Positions 42,534 to 52,978 of a stretch of 64,000 nucleotides of DNA are shown piece after piece. A model generated the notes under the pieces. It had not been told where the DNA came from. It did no database searches and worked only from the letters and a program-made list of their open reading frames with translations. Numbering within the stretch: position 1 is the first letter of the stretch; each line of letters begins with the position of its first letter. Origin of the DNA: Agrocybe praecox (Eukaryota; Basidiomycota; Agaricomycetes; Agaricales; Agrocybaceae); contig OZ024849.1 of the NCBI GenBank assembly GCA_964017145.1, positions 930,001-994,000 of the forward strand, in the 5' to 3' direction. The position numbers were made by a program, and so were the translations under genes.

Positions 42534-43742
42534 TTAAAAAGGGTCATCCGGGGACTTAGGCGGTAGTTCTACCACTTTTTCCTTGAACTTTTCTTTCTGC
42601 AGCTCAATCGGTCCTTTTCCTCGAGCATAAGTGGGAATTACCACTCTCCTCTTTGAATTAGGATCGGTTAAGAGAACCTCCACATATCCGTCCGTCATAG
42701 TCTTTACTACACTCGTCGTAACCGTGTCAAAAGGCTTTCCTAGGAGCACCCTGTAAGGCGGGTTCCTGACGATATGTATCTGTAGATATACCACTATCCC
42801 TCCAACCATTATTTTTACGTTCTCTGCGATTCCTAGAGTCTGTTCTAACTGGTTGTTGGCACTTTGCATATTTATGCTAAGGGAAGGGTTCCAGGATAAT
42901 CCCATCTCTACAGCGACTTGTTGTGACATAGATACAATCTGAGATCCACTGTCTAAGATAGCATTTTCGAATCCTACATTATTAATTTGCACTTGAATCT
43001 CCCGAAGACTTTCAGCGTTCCTAGCACGGTCCCTATAAGGTTCCTTGGGTACGGCTCCGTTATGTTCGAGCGCAAACTGATAATAAGGGTCACTGGCTAC
43101 AATGGCGTCTGCAGGAAGATTACTCAAGCTTGGACAATCTTTTGCTAGGAGGAATTGAGAAACCGGCAACTGTTCTACAGCTAAGCCTGTCTCGATTTCA
43201 TGATACAAGGGAAGTTCCTCATGTCCCTTGGAACACATCTCTGTTTCATGATCATCTTCTAGGATCTCCTCCATAAGCACTGCTTGTCTAGTTTTCGTAA
43301 AATTCTTTCTCAGCGCTTCTCGTATGTGTGGTGCACTGCCCACTAAGTGTTTTAACGGCACAGATATAGACATATCTAATATATCGTCTACCATTTTGTT
43401 TCCATCTGTGCTATCCTCTACAGGCGCCCTGGTACGATAGGCTGGTACGGGTTTTTCCTCTTTCTTCTCGTCCGAGGAAGTATTCGTAGGCCTTGACACT
43501 CTAGTCATAGGTGGTACGTCTATGTAAGGTAGCAACGGTCTTTTGGTTTCGGTCTTTTTATTATTTTCTGGTTGTGTCTCTTCTCTAGGGACTTCTGGTT
43601 CCTTATCGAATCTGACACTTTTCTTTTCCTTACTAAACATCCCTTTACTCCTGCTGTTATTGTTCTCAAGGTTCGTAGCTGTTCTCGGACTTATTCTCTT
43701 AGCCCCAGCTGCAGGTGGTCCTATCCTTGAACTTAAGGAAAA
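42534..43742 (-). CDS. pro: Pro (aspartyl protease) frame of the 16.4-kb element
   Basis: A separate frame of about 400 codons between gag and pol, entered from gag by -1 frameshifting at 43739-43745; the first ATG is at 43640. A charged N-terminal half is followed by a retropepsin-like domain: FENAILDSGSQIVSMS (active-site DSG), hydrophobic strands, and RVLLGKPFD (flap/second half, as ILG in retropepsins). It ends SPDDPF at TAA 42534-42536, where pol continues in the -1 frame. It cleaves the polyprotein by family analogy. Confidence 0.85.
   Translation of the reverse strand, partial: FSLSSRIGPPAAGAKRISPRTATNLENNNSRSKGMFSKEKKSVRFDKEPEVPREETQPENNKKTETKRPLLPYIDVPPMTRVSRPTNTSSDEKKEEKPVPAYRTRAPVEDSTDGNKMVDDILDMSISVPLKHLVGSAPHIREALRKNFTKTRQAVLMEEILEDDHETEMCSKGHEELPLYHEIETGLAVEQLPVSQFLLAKDCPSLSNLPADAIVASDPYYQFALEHNGAVPKEPYRDRARNAESLREIQVQINNVGFENAILDSGSQIVSMSQQVAVEMGLSWNPSLSINMQSANNQLEQTLGIAENVKIMVGGIVVYLQIHIVRNPPYRVLLGKPFDTVTTSVVKTMTDGYVEVLLTDPNSKRRVVIPTYARGKGPIELQKEKFKEKVVELPPKSPDDPF
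42537..42543 (-). other. Slippery heptamer for pro-pol -1 frameshift
   Basis: On the minus strand C CCT TTT, then TAA in the pro frame: a canonical XXXYYYZ site placed immediately before the pro stop. The -1 frame continues TTT TTA AAT TGC into pol without interruption. Confidence 0.75.
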
Positions 43743-45291
43743 TTTTCGAAAGCATCTACCGCACCTTCGCCAAAGAGTACTCGTTCGAGAGCTTCTTTTC
43801 CATGCTCTCTTACTAAGTCGTCTAAGCGCCTAGAGATGTCTTCCGCAGGAGGACAAACTTCCTCGGATTGAACGAACATCTCGCAATCTTCTTCATACTC
43901 AGGATAATACCCTTGCATGGCTTGGATTTTGGCGTTGGGAATAATCCCTGGTTTATTACGATACATGTTTTCTACGGCTTCTCTCATAGACCTGAATCCT
44001 TGGAGAGGTATGGGCTGTCCAGACGCTAGCGCATACTTTCCCTCGGAATTCCTTTTGATCCAATTCGACTTTACATGTTTATCTGCTGCCGCACAGTCAG
44101 CTAGGCGATGTCCAGGCTCTCTACAATAATAACAGTGACTGGGTTGGAACCCATTTGAATTATTGTAGGAAGACCTATCATAAGGCCTAGGGTATATAGA
44201 AGACGGTTGCGTCAGTTGAGGGGCCACAGCTGATTGCTTCCAACTTACTAGGGTAGATTGTAGGCTTTCAAACTTCCTCTCCGCAGCTTCTGCTCGCTTT
44301 TCCTGTACCTCTGACTTCTTTAATAGAAGATTTAAGCCATCCGAGAGCCTAGCCACGGTCTCCTCCATTTTAGGGAAGAACTCAGGAGTTTCCTCGGGTT
44401 GAGTTTCCATCGTTCTCCTTCTCGAGGAAGGTTTCTCAGAACGAGTTTCTTTATCCCCCTCGTTCAAAATAGATTGTGACCTTCTCAAAGCCATGTTTAC
44501 AACAATTTCCATGACTTTGGCGACTTTGAAATCGGTTCCTAGACCTAGACTATCTTTATTTTGCGCCATGTCGATGACATGTAGTGCCTGCGAGATTTCG
44601 TCTCTGAAACCTCTTTCTAAACAGCTCAAGAATCGTTGTATTAGATCCCTTTCAGACACTTGACCCGCTAGCTTTCGAGATAGAGTGGTAAACTTGAGTT
44701 TCAACGCCATGATTTCCTCTAGGTCTGTTTTCATCAAGCTATTCCTGTCTACATATCTCGAGCATAGTTTATCAAGGTCGTGTAGAGATCCTTTTTGTAG
44801 GCGCATTGCCGCTGGATACGAAGCGATCAATTCGTCTTTAAACTTTGACCAGTCTTTCCCGGTATATGCGTTAAAAGACTTCCAATCATCCTCGCATACT
44901 GGCGAAGCATATTTCCCTAGCATAATAATTTTCTTTTCATCCGTATCAGCTTCAGTAGGATATTGAACCCAGAGGTCTTCCATTCGCTGTATGAAGCGGA
45001 GGAGTTCCTCGGGACTCTTTTCATCGAACTTCGGCGCATCTCTGCTCATAGGAGAAGGGAAACCCATCGTTGGTGATACTGGAGTAGTGGGTCTACTTGT
45101 AGTAGGTTGTGTTGGTGAATTAGGAGCTAGATTCAACTTGTCTAATAGACTAGCGATGACTTCTAAGCTGTCTGATTCTGAAGTTGTCTCCCTAGGATCT
45201 TCAAGAGAACTTGTATCGATAGTAGGTCGATTAACCGGTCTCTGAGGTGCACTCGGAGGTCTGATTAACTGTCTATTTTCTGGAGTTGTAG
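43733..45291 (-). CDS. gag: Gag of the 16.4-kb element
   Basis: Open from 45291 to TAA at 43733-43735 (about 519 codons). No convincing ATG is seen at the 5' side, and two in-frame stops lie upstream (45292-45294 TGA and 45481-45486 region TAA), so the N terminus is uncertain or damaged. The region starting FDEKSPEELLRFIQRMEDLW resembles a retrotransposon capsid. One CCHC knuckle CYYCREPGHRLADC lies near 44095-44140, followed by an acidic C-terminal domain ending AFENFP. Confidence 0.82.
43739..43745 (-). other. Slippery heptamer for gag-pro -1 frameshift
   Basis: On the minus strand A AAT TTT (AAATTTT), a canonical XXXYYYZ site one codon before the gag stop TAA (43733-43735). The -1 frame reads on as TTT TCC TTA AGT into pro. 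Confidence 0.75.
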
Positions 45292-45294
45292 GTC

Positions 45295-45650
45295 ACTCTC
45301 TGCTTGGTTCAGCCGGAAAGTCTCCTGGAACTCTTTGGGAGGGCGTACTCGCTCTGGTTTGTCTTTTCCTAGGAACCCTAGTAGGTAATTCCGCAAAACC
45401 TGCTTGTCTCAAGTTATTCGTTTGCCTAACTCGTTTAGCTTGTCCTGCCGGTTGATTATCCACTTTAGCTTCCTCGGAACTTTAGAACCGATTTAATTGA
45501 GCTTCAGCCAAATGTTTTTGTGTTTTTGTTTTTAATAAACCTCGTCAAAGTTTATTCACTCGTTTAATCTGGACACCAAGATGCAATCTCTCACTTCGAG
45601 ACTCGTAACTTTAGTGAAAGAAAACACCCTCCCTCGCGGTGGGCTCCAGA
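45295..45650 (-). other. Leader and primer-binding site of the 16.4-kb element
   Basis: Two bases after the 5' LTR, the minus strand reads TGGAGCCCACCGCGAGGG (45631-45648), starting with the TGG expected to pair with a tRNA CCA end; I cannot name the tRNA. The leader shows gag-like coding (basic, Arg/Pro-rich) in the gag frame, broken by TAA and TGA. Confidence 0.6.
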
Positions 45651-47399
45651 TAAGGTGCTTGCTGCAGGGTTGAGTGTGTATGTATGATTTGTACTTTGTA
45701 TATACTCCGAAGCAAAACCCAATCAATGTGATTAGTTCTTTCGTGGGAGGGATACGCGATACGCGTCGTTAATTATGTTTTCTCTCTAAAGATACGCTCT
45801 CTAATGCAACAGAACGTTTCCTAGGATCGAAGATCACAAGTGTTTGAGTAGCTTACGCACAAAGCGAAGTTCCTCAGAAAGTGTAAACGTAGGTTTAATG
45901 TGTTTCCACAAGATGTAGTGTGTAGGTAATTCGCCACTTAGGCTGGATACTTAATCCAAAGTCTTTTAATCACTTAGAAAGGGGACTCAATCCTAAACGG
46001 GCCACTTAGGCGTCACTTAGACTATTTGCCACTTAGGCAGGGAACTTATCCCTCGGAACGGGCCACTTAGGCGTCACTTAGACAATTTGCCACTTAGGCA
46101 GGGAACTTATCCCTAGGAACGGGCCACTTAGGCGTCACTTAGACAATTCTTGCCACTTAGGCAGGTATTAAGCTTTATGTCACTTAAGACAGAGGAAACT
46201 TTATCCCAATACGTTTATTTAGGTTCCTCGAGAACTCTACAAGTTAACTCAAGTAGCTCAACTAACGCCAAGATGCTCAAATGACATGGTAGGTAGTCTG
46301 TTCAATAAAACCAACTCTCGTGGAGATTTATTAGGTACCAAAGGTCGATCCTAGGAGTTTGCAACTTAATGCGCGTTCCTCGAATGTGGACAACTGGGTT
46401 CTAGTTTATCTGGGGTGCTACGGTAATTTACAGGCTGCTTATATACTGCTAGGTTTCGGAAAATACAGGAATACTTGGAGCGGATCGGAAATGCTCGGAA
46501 AATACAGGAAATAATATTATTGGTTAACACTAGGTAGCTCCACTCGATGCATAAGCAACCAGTAGGTACCATGCGTGTTTTTGTATACCCTCGGAAGGGT
46601 TCGTATGGTTGGGCAAGTCGCTGACTCGAGCATGACGCTCCGAGGGCGCTTATTCGCATTAGCCGACGATCATTGATCGACGTCGTAGGGTCCGAAGCAT
46701 CGGAGTTCCGTGGTATCGTATGGATCTACAATCCTCGGCTCCACAACTGCCATTTAAGGTAACTGCGCATATCCGAGGGTCTTAAGACCATGTGTAAGCG
46801 TTCCTAGGAACTTCTCCTTTTAGGTTTATCAGCGATCTGACTCGAGCAGACGTCGGCAAGTCCTAATTGACATTACTAGTGCTTGTCTCGTCGTTTGCAT
46901 AGTGCCCACTATGTTCCTAGGGACCAGTAATGTACTTTGTTAATGCTAGGATCAGTCCTACCGCCTTGAGTTAGCGTTCCTAGGAACGTTGGCAGTAGTT
47001 TACATGTACTTTCATATGGTGGGAACTTTCCGTTTCCATATTAGGTAGATGTGGACGCATCGCGCACTGCGTAATAATAAGTGGCTATAGCGCCGTTTAA
47101 GCTTATTATCAGCAGGCTCTAGCTTACATTCCTGATGGTTGAATATTATCCTAGGAGCCTTCGATCCTGCTGCATCGCTGTTAAAGCGTTCCACGCATTT
47201 CCGAGGAACTACTATAACTAACTCTAGCATTCGTAAGGTTCGTCCTAGGGTTCGTAGAATGGTTTCCCCTAGCCAAACATGTAGCTATCCTCGCTCTGTA
47301 CTTATGTAGACTTAATAATAAACGTGTTTATTATGCCGAAAATTAAGTAGGATAGATACTTGGTTAAAGTTCAGTCACAGCCGAACACCAGTCGTATCA
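45651..47399 (-). repeat. 5' LTR of the 16.4-kb element
   Basis: 1749 bp, the same length as 31043-32791. Two substitutions are seen near the inner end (GCTGCAGGG against GCTGCGGGG; GTATGATTT against GTACGATTT); the rest compared is identical. The 61-bp repeat array is at 45997-46163. Confidence 0.95.
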
Positions 47400-47403
47400 C
47401 CGG

Positions 47404-47949
47404 GGGACCAGGCAAGGGGTCATACGCCTCTCGCCTCGGCCAAGGTCCGAAACAACCCGTGACCGTCGCACAACTTGCAAAGGTCACACCCCAATTGCCT
47501 ATTAGCATGGTAGCTCAGGCAACCAATCAGAACGTAGCGGGGCCGACGAAGTCGCGAAAGCGCAAATCGCAGCTCCCCTCATTCGTCGCTGGAGGACCTG
47601 TCGAGGAGACAGGTCCTCATTCAGTTTGAAACCGTGATCCCAGATTGCGACCTCAATCTCTACATCGTTCGTGCCCGCCGCGCTTTGCGCGACGGGGGCT
47701 CCACACTACAGATCTTGTCCATGGCTCGAGCCTATGCAGGATACACTCTCCACACCGATGGTGTGGCCAACAAGCGGGACCTTGAATACCTTCGAGGTCA
47801 AGCCAACGCTTCATTCGGGCAGGTCGCAAATGGCATCAGCGTCACCCTACCTGTCGCCACCTCATTTGTCCGCATAGTGGACATTCCGTACTATATTGAT
47901 GCCGCAAGGACGGCTCGGATCACTTCTCACATAGTGCAGGGGGCTCTCA
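47404..47949 (+). pseudogene. LINE ORF1, middle part
   Basis: Continues the ORF1 interrupted at 31042. It encodes GKGSYASRLGQGPKQPVTVAQLAKV, KSRKRKSQLPSFVAGG, then IRARRALRDGGSTLQILSMA-like sequence and TSFVRIVDIPYY. A small change near 47605 (GGACCTGTCGAGGAGACAGG) shifts the frame relative to 51170. Broken by DNA element copy D at 47950, duplication GCTCTCA. Confidence 0.82.
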
Positions 47950-48784
47950 CACCAATTACTGGCAGAAGCTTGCATGACTTATCCATAGTTGCCTGATTGA
48001 TCTCATGCATCCAGGCCCTTAATTACCTGACTGCCCAATTGATGCATCAGGGGTGACTGAGAGTGACTAGAGGGCCATAGTCATGTGAAAGTCATGTGAT
48101 CTGGTGCACAGCCACCAAAAATCAAAGTTGTAGAGAATCATTCAAAAGCTATGCTAAATATTTTTTATTATATAATCATCAACGGTTCAGCCACAAAACG
48201 CAAAATATCCACAGAAAGCCGGATAGTAATCAAAATAAAAGATTGAAATATTTATAGCAAGCCAAAAATAAATTCTAAAATCATCAAAAAATGTGTCCTA
48301 TACCATTTTAGGCTTGAACTAACCAAATATGTCAAGTGTTCTAAAAATAGATGGCGCTAAAAATAGATTTGATCTTATTTGGTCATGTCATAGTCCCATC
48401 TATCATGCATGAAAGGCCTTTATCTCAAAATCTCAAAGTCCAAAGTCCTCTTGCCTTATTGGGTTGTTTGGATGTGATGTCACTCAAAGGCTTTGTTTGT
48501 CTTGTATCATGCCTGCCCCTGCCTGCTGACATCATTATTTATTATTTGTTTGTATTTGAGGCCATAAAAACATATGAGTGGAGCCCAAACATGTAAATAG
48601 AGGCAAGCAAAAAGTCATGTGCATTGATTTTGATCCCATCAACAGCAGACACATGACTAAGTCACAAACAGTCACAGTCGGCATTTGATGCATGAAATGG
48701 GCAATCAGGTAATTAAGGGCCTGGATGCATGAGATCAATCAGGCAACTATAGATGTTCATTAATGTATTTGACAGTACTGGCTG
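47950..48784. mobile_element. Inverted-repeat DNA element, copy D (835 bp)
   Basis: Flanked by GCTCTCA (47943-47949 and 48785-48791). Same length and orientation as copy B, and nearly identical to it (a handful of substitutions, e.g. ACATATGAG against ACAAATGAG near 48570). Non-coding. Confidence 0.9.
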
Positions 48785-48791
48785 GCTCTCA

Positions 48792-49969
48792 AGTCCTCTC
48801 CGCTTGGCGGTAACCTTCACTTTGCACGCGAAGCGCGCATAGTGCACAACTCACCGGCCAGCACCATGGGTGTGGCCTACATCAACATCTGGGACTCCAA
48901 GTCCGGAGCCCGCGCCAAACAGATCATCAACAAGTCTGTTATGGTACTCGGAAGGCAGTGCAAGATTCAAGCTGCCACCACTCACACTGGTGTCCCCCTT
49001 TGCCGAACTGCCCTGGCGGATTATAAGACAAGCGCCTTCTTCAAGCAATAAGGAAGGTTGATAACATAGTCGGCGCACCTATGCATCCTGCATGGTTGTA
49101 TATGGTACGCCCCCCGGAAAATCAGGAGATTCCCCCACGAGTCATGGCATACGTGTCAAAACGACTTGAGAGGCTCCGCCCTTCGATGCGACGAGATCTT
49201 ATTGATCATCGTGACATCTTCGTTCTCTCGTTGTTTCAAGGCAATGAGACTTATAACTTCATGAATGTATATTCAGATGAGGCCAGTACAGCGATTCGGT
49301 TCTTACAAGACCACGTCGAAGAATTACCCCGCTTCCAGTACATGGGAGGCAACTTTAACACACACTCGAGGATATGGGACCCCAACGTCACGTATCATTG
49401 GTGGGATGCTATTGCGCTGCTAGACATAGCAGCCGAACTTGATCTAGAATGGACCGAGCTGTCCAATCCAGGCCCTACATTTATATCCAACAATCCAGAT
49501 CTTCGGCCTTCGGTCATAGATCTAGTATTCCGCGGGATTGCTGAGTCAGCAAGAAGTCGCATCACTCGTGCACCGGAACATCAGGGGCGAACGGATCACA
49601 TTCCGTTGATAGCTTCTGTCAAATTAGGGGATGACATCGAAGATGTCATCCAGGACGCAGGGTTGTACCTTACCCATCTGATTTGCACCGGGTGGACTAA
49701 GGGACTCAAGACTAGCGTTGTCGTGTTCGACATCGCCCAGTTCTTCCCATCTCTCAACCATGATATGCTCAAGGCAATACTCAGGAAACAGGGGTTCTCG
49801 CCACTTGTGGTGCGGTTTTTCTCATCCTACCTCGTCGACCGATTCACCTCATACAGGTGGAATTTGTTCATATCCGACCCCCGGCAGGCGGACGTTGGCA
49901 TGGGACAGGGCTCCGCCCTGTCCCTCGTCCTCTCACCATTGTACATCGCTCTGGTGATGAAACTATCAC
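48792..49969 (+). pseudogene. LINE with ORF1 fused to ORF2 by internal deletions
   Basis: ORF1 continues (LHFARKARIVHNSPASTMGVAYI-like) to GVPLC near 49008, then jumps into the ORF2 endonuclease at LPWRIIRQAPSSSNK, deleting the zinc knuckles and the ORF2 start. The endonuclease frame (49081-49647; GGNFNTHSRIWD with Asp changed to Asn) then jumps from DDIEDVI directly to RT at DAGLYLTHLI. RT runs through FDIAQFFPSLNHD and GMGQGSALSLVLS to 49969, where the next LINE's 5' end is inserted. Confidence 0.85.
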
Positions 49970-50111
49970 ATCTCTTCTTGACTCGTTACCACCACCATCG
50001 ATTTTGCAACTTATTGTTTTCGCTTACTCTTACTCGCAATATGATCAGAACTGGGTAGCAATACTCGGGTAACGATACATTCGAATTGGTACAACTACTG
50101 GTTCGCCAACA

Positions 50112-52075
50112 ATGGCCGAAACGCCACCAAGGGGTGCTGCAGGTACACGCTGATCTGCACCACCGACAAGCCAAGGCGCCACTCCCTCTCGCTTACAGAC
50201 TTCCGCGTATGCGAGCCCAAGGACCACCACAATGGACGTCCCTGTCAGTAGACAGGCGACTCCAGCCCCATCCCATGCTGACTCAGACGTCCGAGACGAG
50301 AACATGGACGACAACGACGATGATCGGGACTCCTCACACAACTCCCGGTCCACCTCTCGACAGTCCTCTTCCCGTAAGAGGCCTTGCACCGAAGGCGCAC
50401 TGCTCTCAGGAGCAGTACCACGAATCGAGGACACACCATTCGACGGCCAAGAGGGCTTCAACGACGAAGTGGTGCAGATCCGCCGTGCCCTCATGGCAAC
50501 CAACCGCTGGCTGGAACGATTAGCCAGACAGCCCGAACGGGAAGAGCTCCTAGCCGGAGCTCACAACATACAACACCTGGCCGAAACGATGTTCGACGTC
50601 GCCGCCAACGCCAGGCGAATACGCACCCTCAGATCGTTCGACGACACAGAGGACAACATGCAAATTGACAACTCTGGTCAGCCAATGACCGGGGATTGGT
50701 CAGGAATGGTGGAGGATCCGAAGACCCCACCTCAGCAACCCAGTGGGGGCAGCCTTGGCGAGGCAGCCCTCATCACCCCACGACCCCCACCGCGCATGGA
50801 CAAGGGGAAGCAAAGGGAGGTCCCCCCTCCCACACGGCCTCAGAAGCCCGGACCCTCAGGGTCTGGGCCCAAGAAGCCCGTTCCTAAAGCACCGGCTACT
50901 ACACAGCCGATGCAACAACCCAAGGTGCCAGAGACTCGGTTCGGAAGAATTGTGCCACCACTTCCTTCTCGTCGGACCGCTGGTCCAGGCAAGGGGTCAT
51001 ATGCCTCTCGCCTTGGCCAAGGTCCGAAACAACCCGTGACTGTCGCGCAACTCGCGAAGGTCACACCTCAATTGCCTATAAGCGCAGTGGCACAGGCAAC
51101 CAATCAGAATGCAGCGGGGCCGACGAAGTCACGAAAGCGCAAGTCGCAGCTCCCCTCCTTCATCGCTGGAGGACCGTCAAGAAGACAGGTCCTCATACAG
51201 TTTGAAAGCACAATCCCAACATGCGACTTCAACCTATACATCGTTCGCGCCCGCTGCGCTTTGCGCGACGGGGGCTCCACCCTCCAAATCTTGTCCATGG
51301 CCCAGGCCTACGTAGGATACACTCTCCACACTGATGGTGTGGCCAACGAGCGGGACCTCGAATATCTTCGAGGTCAAGCTAACGCATCCTTCGGCCAGGT
51401 AGCCAATGGCATTAGTGTCAGCCTACCGGTTGCTACATCGTTCATCCGCATTGTGGATGTCCCATACTACACCGACGCCGCAAGAACATCCAGAATCACG
51501 TCTGACATAGTGCAGAAGGCCCTCAAGTCCTCTCCACTTGGCGGAAATCTATACTTTGCACGCAAAGCGCGCATAGTACACAACTCTCCGGCCAGCACCA
51601 TGGGTGTGGCCTACATTGACATCTGGGACTCGAAGTCCGGAGCATGCGCCAAACAGATCATCAACAAGTCTGTCATGGTACTCGGAAGGCAATGCGAAAT
51701 CCAACCTGCCACCACCCACACCGGCGTCCCTCTCTGCCAGTGTTGCTGGCGATGGGGCCACTCTGATAAAGGATGCAGGCAACGCGCCGCTTCCTGCCCC
51801 CATTGCATGGGCCCACACAAGGCCAACGAACATCGTGACGTCGCCAAGTGCTGCAAAGGGAACGCTAACGCGAACCCACCCCTCGAACCAACTCCTGCTG
51901 GCCAGCCGTGTCCTCACACGGAACACTGTGTCAATTGCAAGGGTGCCCACGCCGCGAACTCACGTAAATGCAAGTTCTGGACTAACCGCTTCAATCGCGC
52001 TTGGATCAATGGCAAATATGCAGAGGTACGTCACATGCGACAGAATCTCCGCGATCGTACTAACCCCCTCCCCGT
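50112..52075 (+). CDS. LINE ORF1 (Gag-like, zinc knuckles)
   Basis: Starts at ATG 50112 (MAETPPRGAAGTR) with a TGA at 50151-50153 (Arg codon CGA in the sister copy at 29319); open from the next in-frame ATG at 50232. Order: acidic, disordered N terminus; helical segment (RRALMATNRWLERLARQPER); Pro/Lys-rich linker; a region with LYIVRARCALRDGGSTLQIL and TSFIRIVDVPYY that may be an RRM-like or ORF1-specific fold; then three Cys/His clusters near 51737-51975: CQCCWRWGHSDKGC, CPHCMGPHKANEH and CVNCKGAHAANSRKC. It binds LINE RNA by family analogy. The last codons are displaced by copy E. Confidence 0.85.
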
Positions 52076-52966
52076 CAGCCATAGCAGTCATATTTCTATA
52101 TGAATATTGGTAGCTGCCCAACACTATGATACATCCAGAATGGTACTTGCCTGGCCTGGTAGTTGCCAGACTCCTCTGCTTCACTGCATATATGGTTGAC
52201 TGGTCATGTGCTGTGACTAGTTGTTACTGATTGCATCAAAATACAAAAGCATGACTTTTTGCTTGCCTCTATTTACATATTCAGGGTCCACTGCCATAAT
52301 TTTATGGCCTCAAATACAAACAAATAATAAATATGCCATGATCAGCCACCAACACACCCAAACACCAAACAACTTGGAACTTAAGTGATGTCACACCCAA
52401 GTACTTTAATAAGGCAAGTGAACTTTGGACTTTGAGGTTTTAGCGTAAAGGCCCATCAACACATAATGATGGCAACTAAGACAAGACCAAATAAGATCAA
52501 ATCTATTTTTAGAACAGATATATTTTTAGCCAGATATATTTTTAGAACATTTTACATATTTGGATAGATCAAGCCTAAAATGGTATAGTACGCATTTTTT
52601 GATGATTTTAGGACAAATATTTGGCCCTGTACAAATATTTTGATTATTTATTTTGATTTGTATCCGGCTTTCTGCGGATATTTTGCGTTTTGTGGCCGAA
52701 CCGTCGATGATTATGTAATAAAAAATATTTAGCATAGCTTTTGAATTTTTCTCTACAACTTTATTTTTTGGTGGCTGTGCACCAGATCACATGACTTTCA
52801 CCTGACTGTAGGTGGCTGTGCACTCTATCACATGACTATCACATGATAATAGACATATACATGAAGTTGAACTGGCAACTGCCAGGCCAGGCAAGTACCA
52901 TTCTGGATGTATCATAGTGTTGGGCAGATACCAATGCATCATATATAAAGAGGACTGCTATAGGTG
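52076..52966. mobile_element. Inverted-repeat DNA element, copy E (891 bp, divergent subfamily)
   Basis: Left end CAGCCATAGCAGTCATATTT; right end is the complement of CACCTATAGCAGTCCTCTTT. The duplication TCCCCGT on the left appears as TCCCGT on the right (one C lost). Inner inverted repeats include CCAGAATGGTACTTGCCTGG. The core shares the GACTTTTTGCTTGCCTCTAT block with the other copies. Confidence 0.8.
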
Positions 52967-52978
52967 TCCCGTAGCTTA

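Larger units (their letters stand above)
38236..42543 (-). pseudogene. pol: Pol of the 16.4-kb element (RT-RNaseH-IN), disrupted
   Basis: One minus-strand frame entered by -1 frameshifting from pro at 42543. RT: PWVFKNIPISPGLYEPL, SRWFAVLKKDGKSLRIVQ, catalytic SPYIDDVGF (near 41455-41480). RNase H: VLAVDTSYIAAG, KRELYGLKLAL, ETDAKYIAGML. A TGA at 40027-40029 then interrupts the frame just before the integrase, which has the HHCC finger (HDHVGHRGFY...CHNCQ), the first D (HADCINM) and the second D (FITDNGGPF). A 478-bp solo LTR lies between the second D and the catalytic E region (NSKANGAIERPHWD). The C-terminal part has a GPY/F-like segment (KPRYLGPMIVIRR) and no chromodomain. Without the LTR (483 bp with duplication, a multiple of 3) and the TGA, pol would be one frame. 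Confidence 0.9.
31043..47399 (-). mobile_element. 16.4-kb Ty3/gypsy-type retrotransposon with an opposite-strand gene block
   Basis: Two 1749-bp LTRs, a 4-bp target duplication CCGG (31039-31042 and 47400-47403), a primer-binding site, a polypurine tract, and gag, pro and pol on the minus strand. The LTRs seem to differ at only two positions in the part compared (31061/45669 region), so insertion is young. Between the end of pol (38236) and the 3' LTR (32791) lie about 5.4 kb with three plus-strand, intron-containing genes. Pol is broken by a TGA and by a chromovirus solo LTR (39012-39489). Without that insertion the element is about 15.9 kb. It sits inside LINE ORF1. LTR ends are TGATAC...CCTTA rather than TG...CA. 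Confidence 0.93.
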
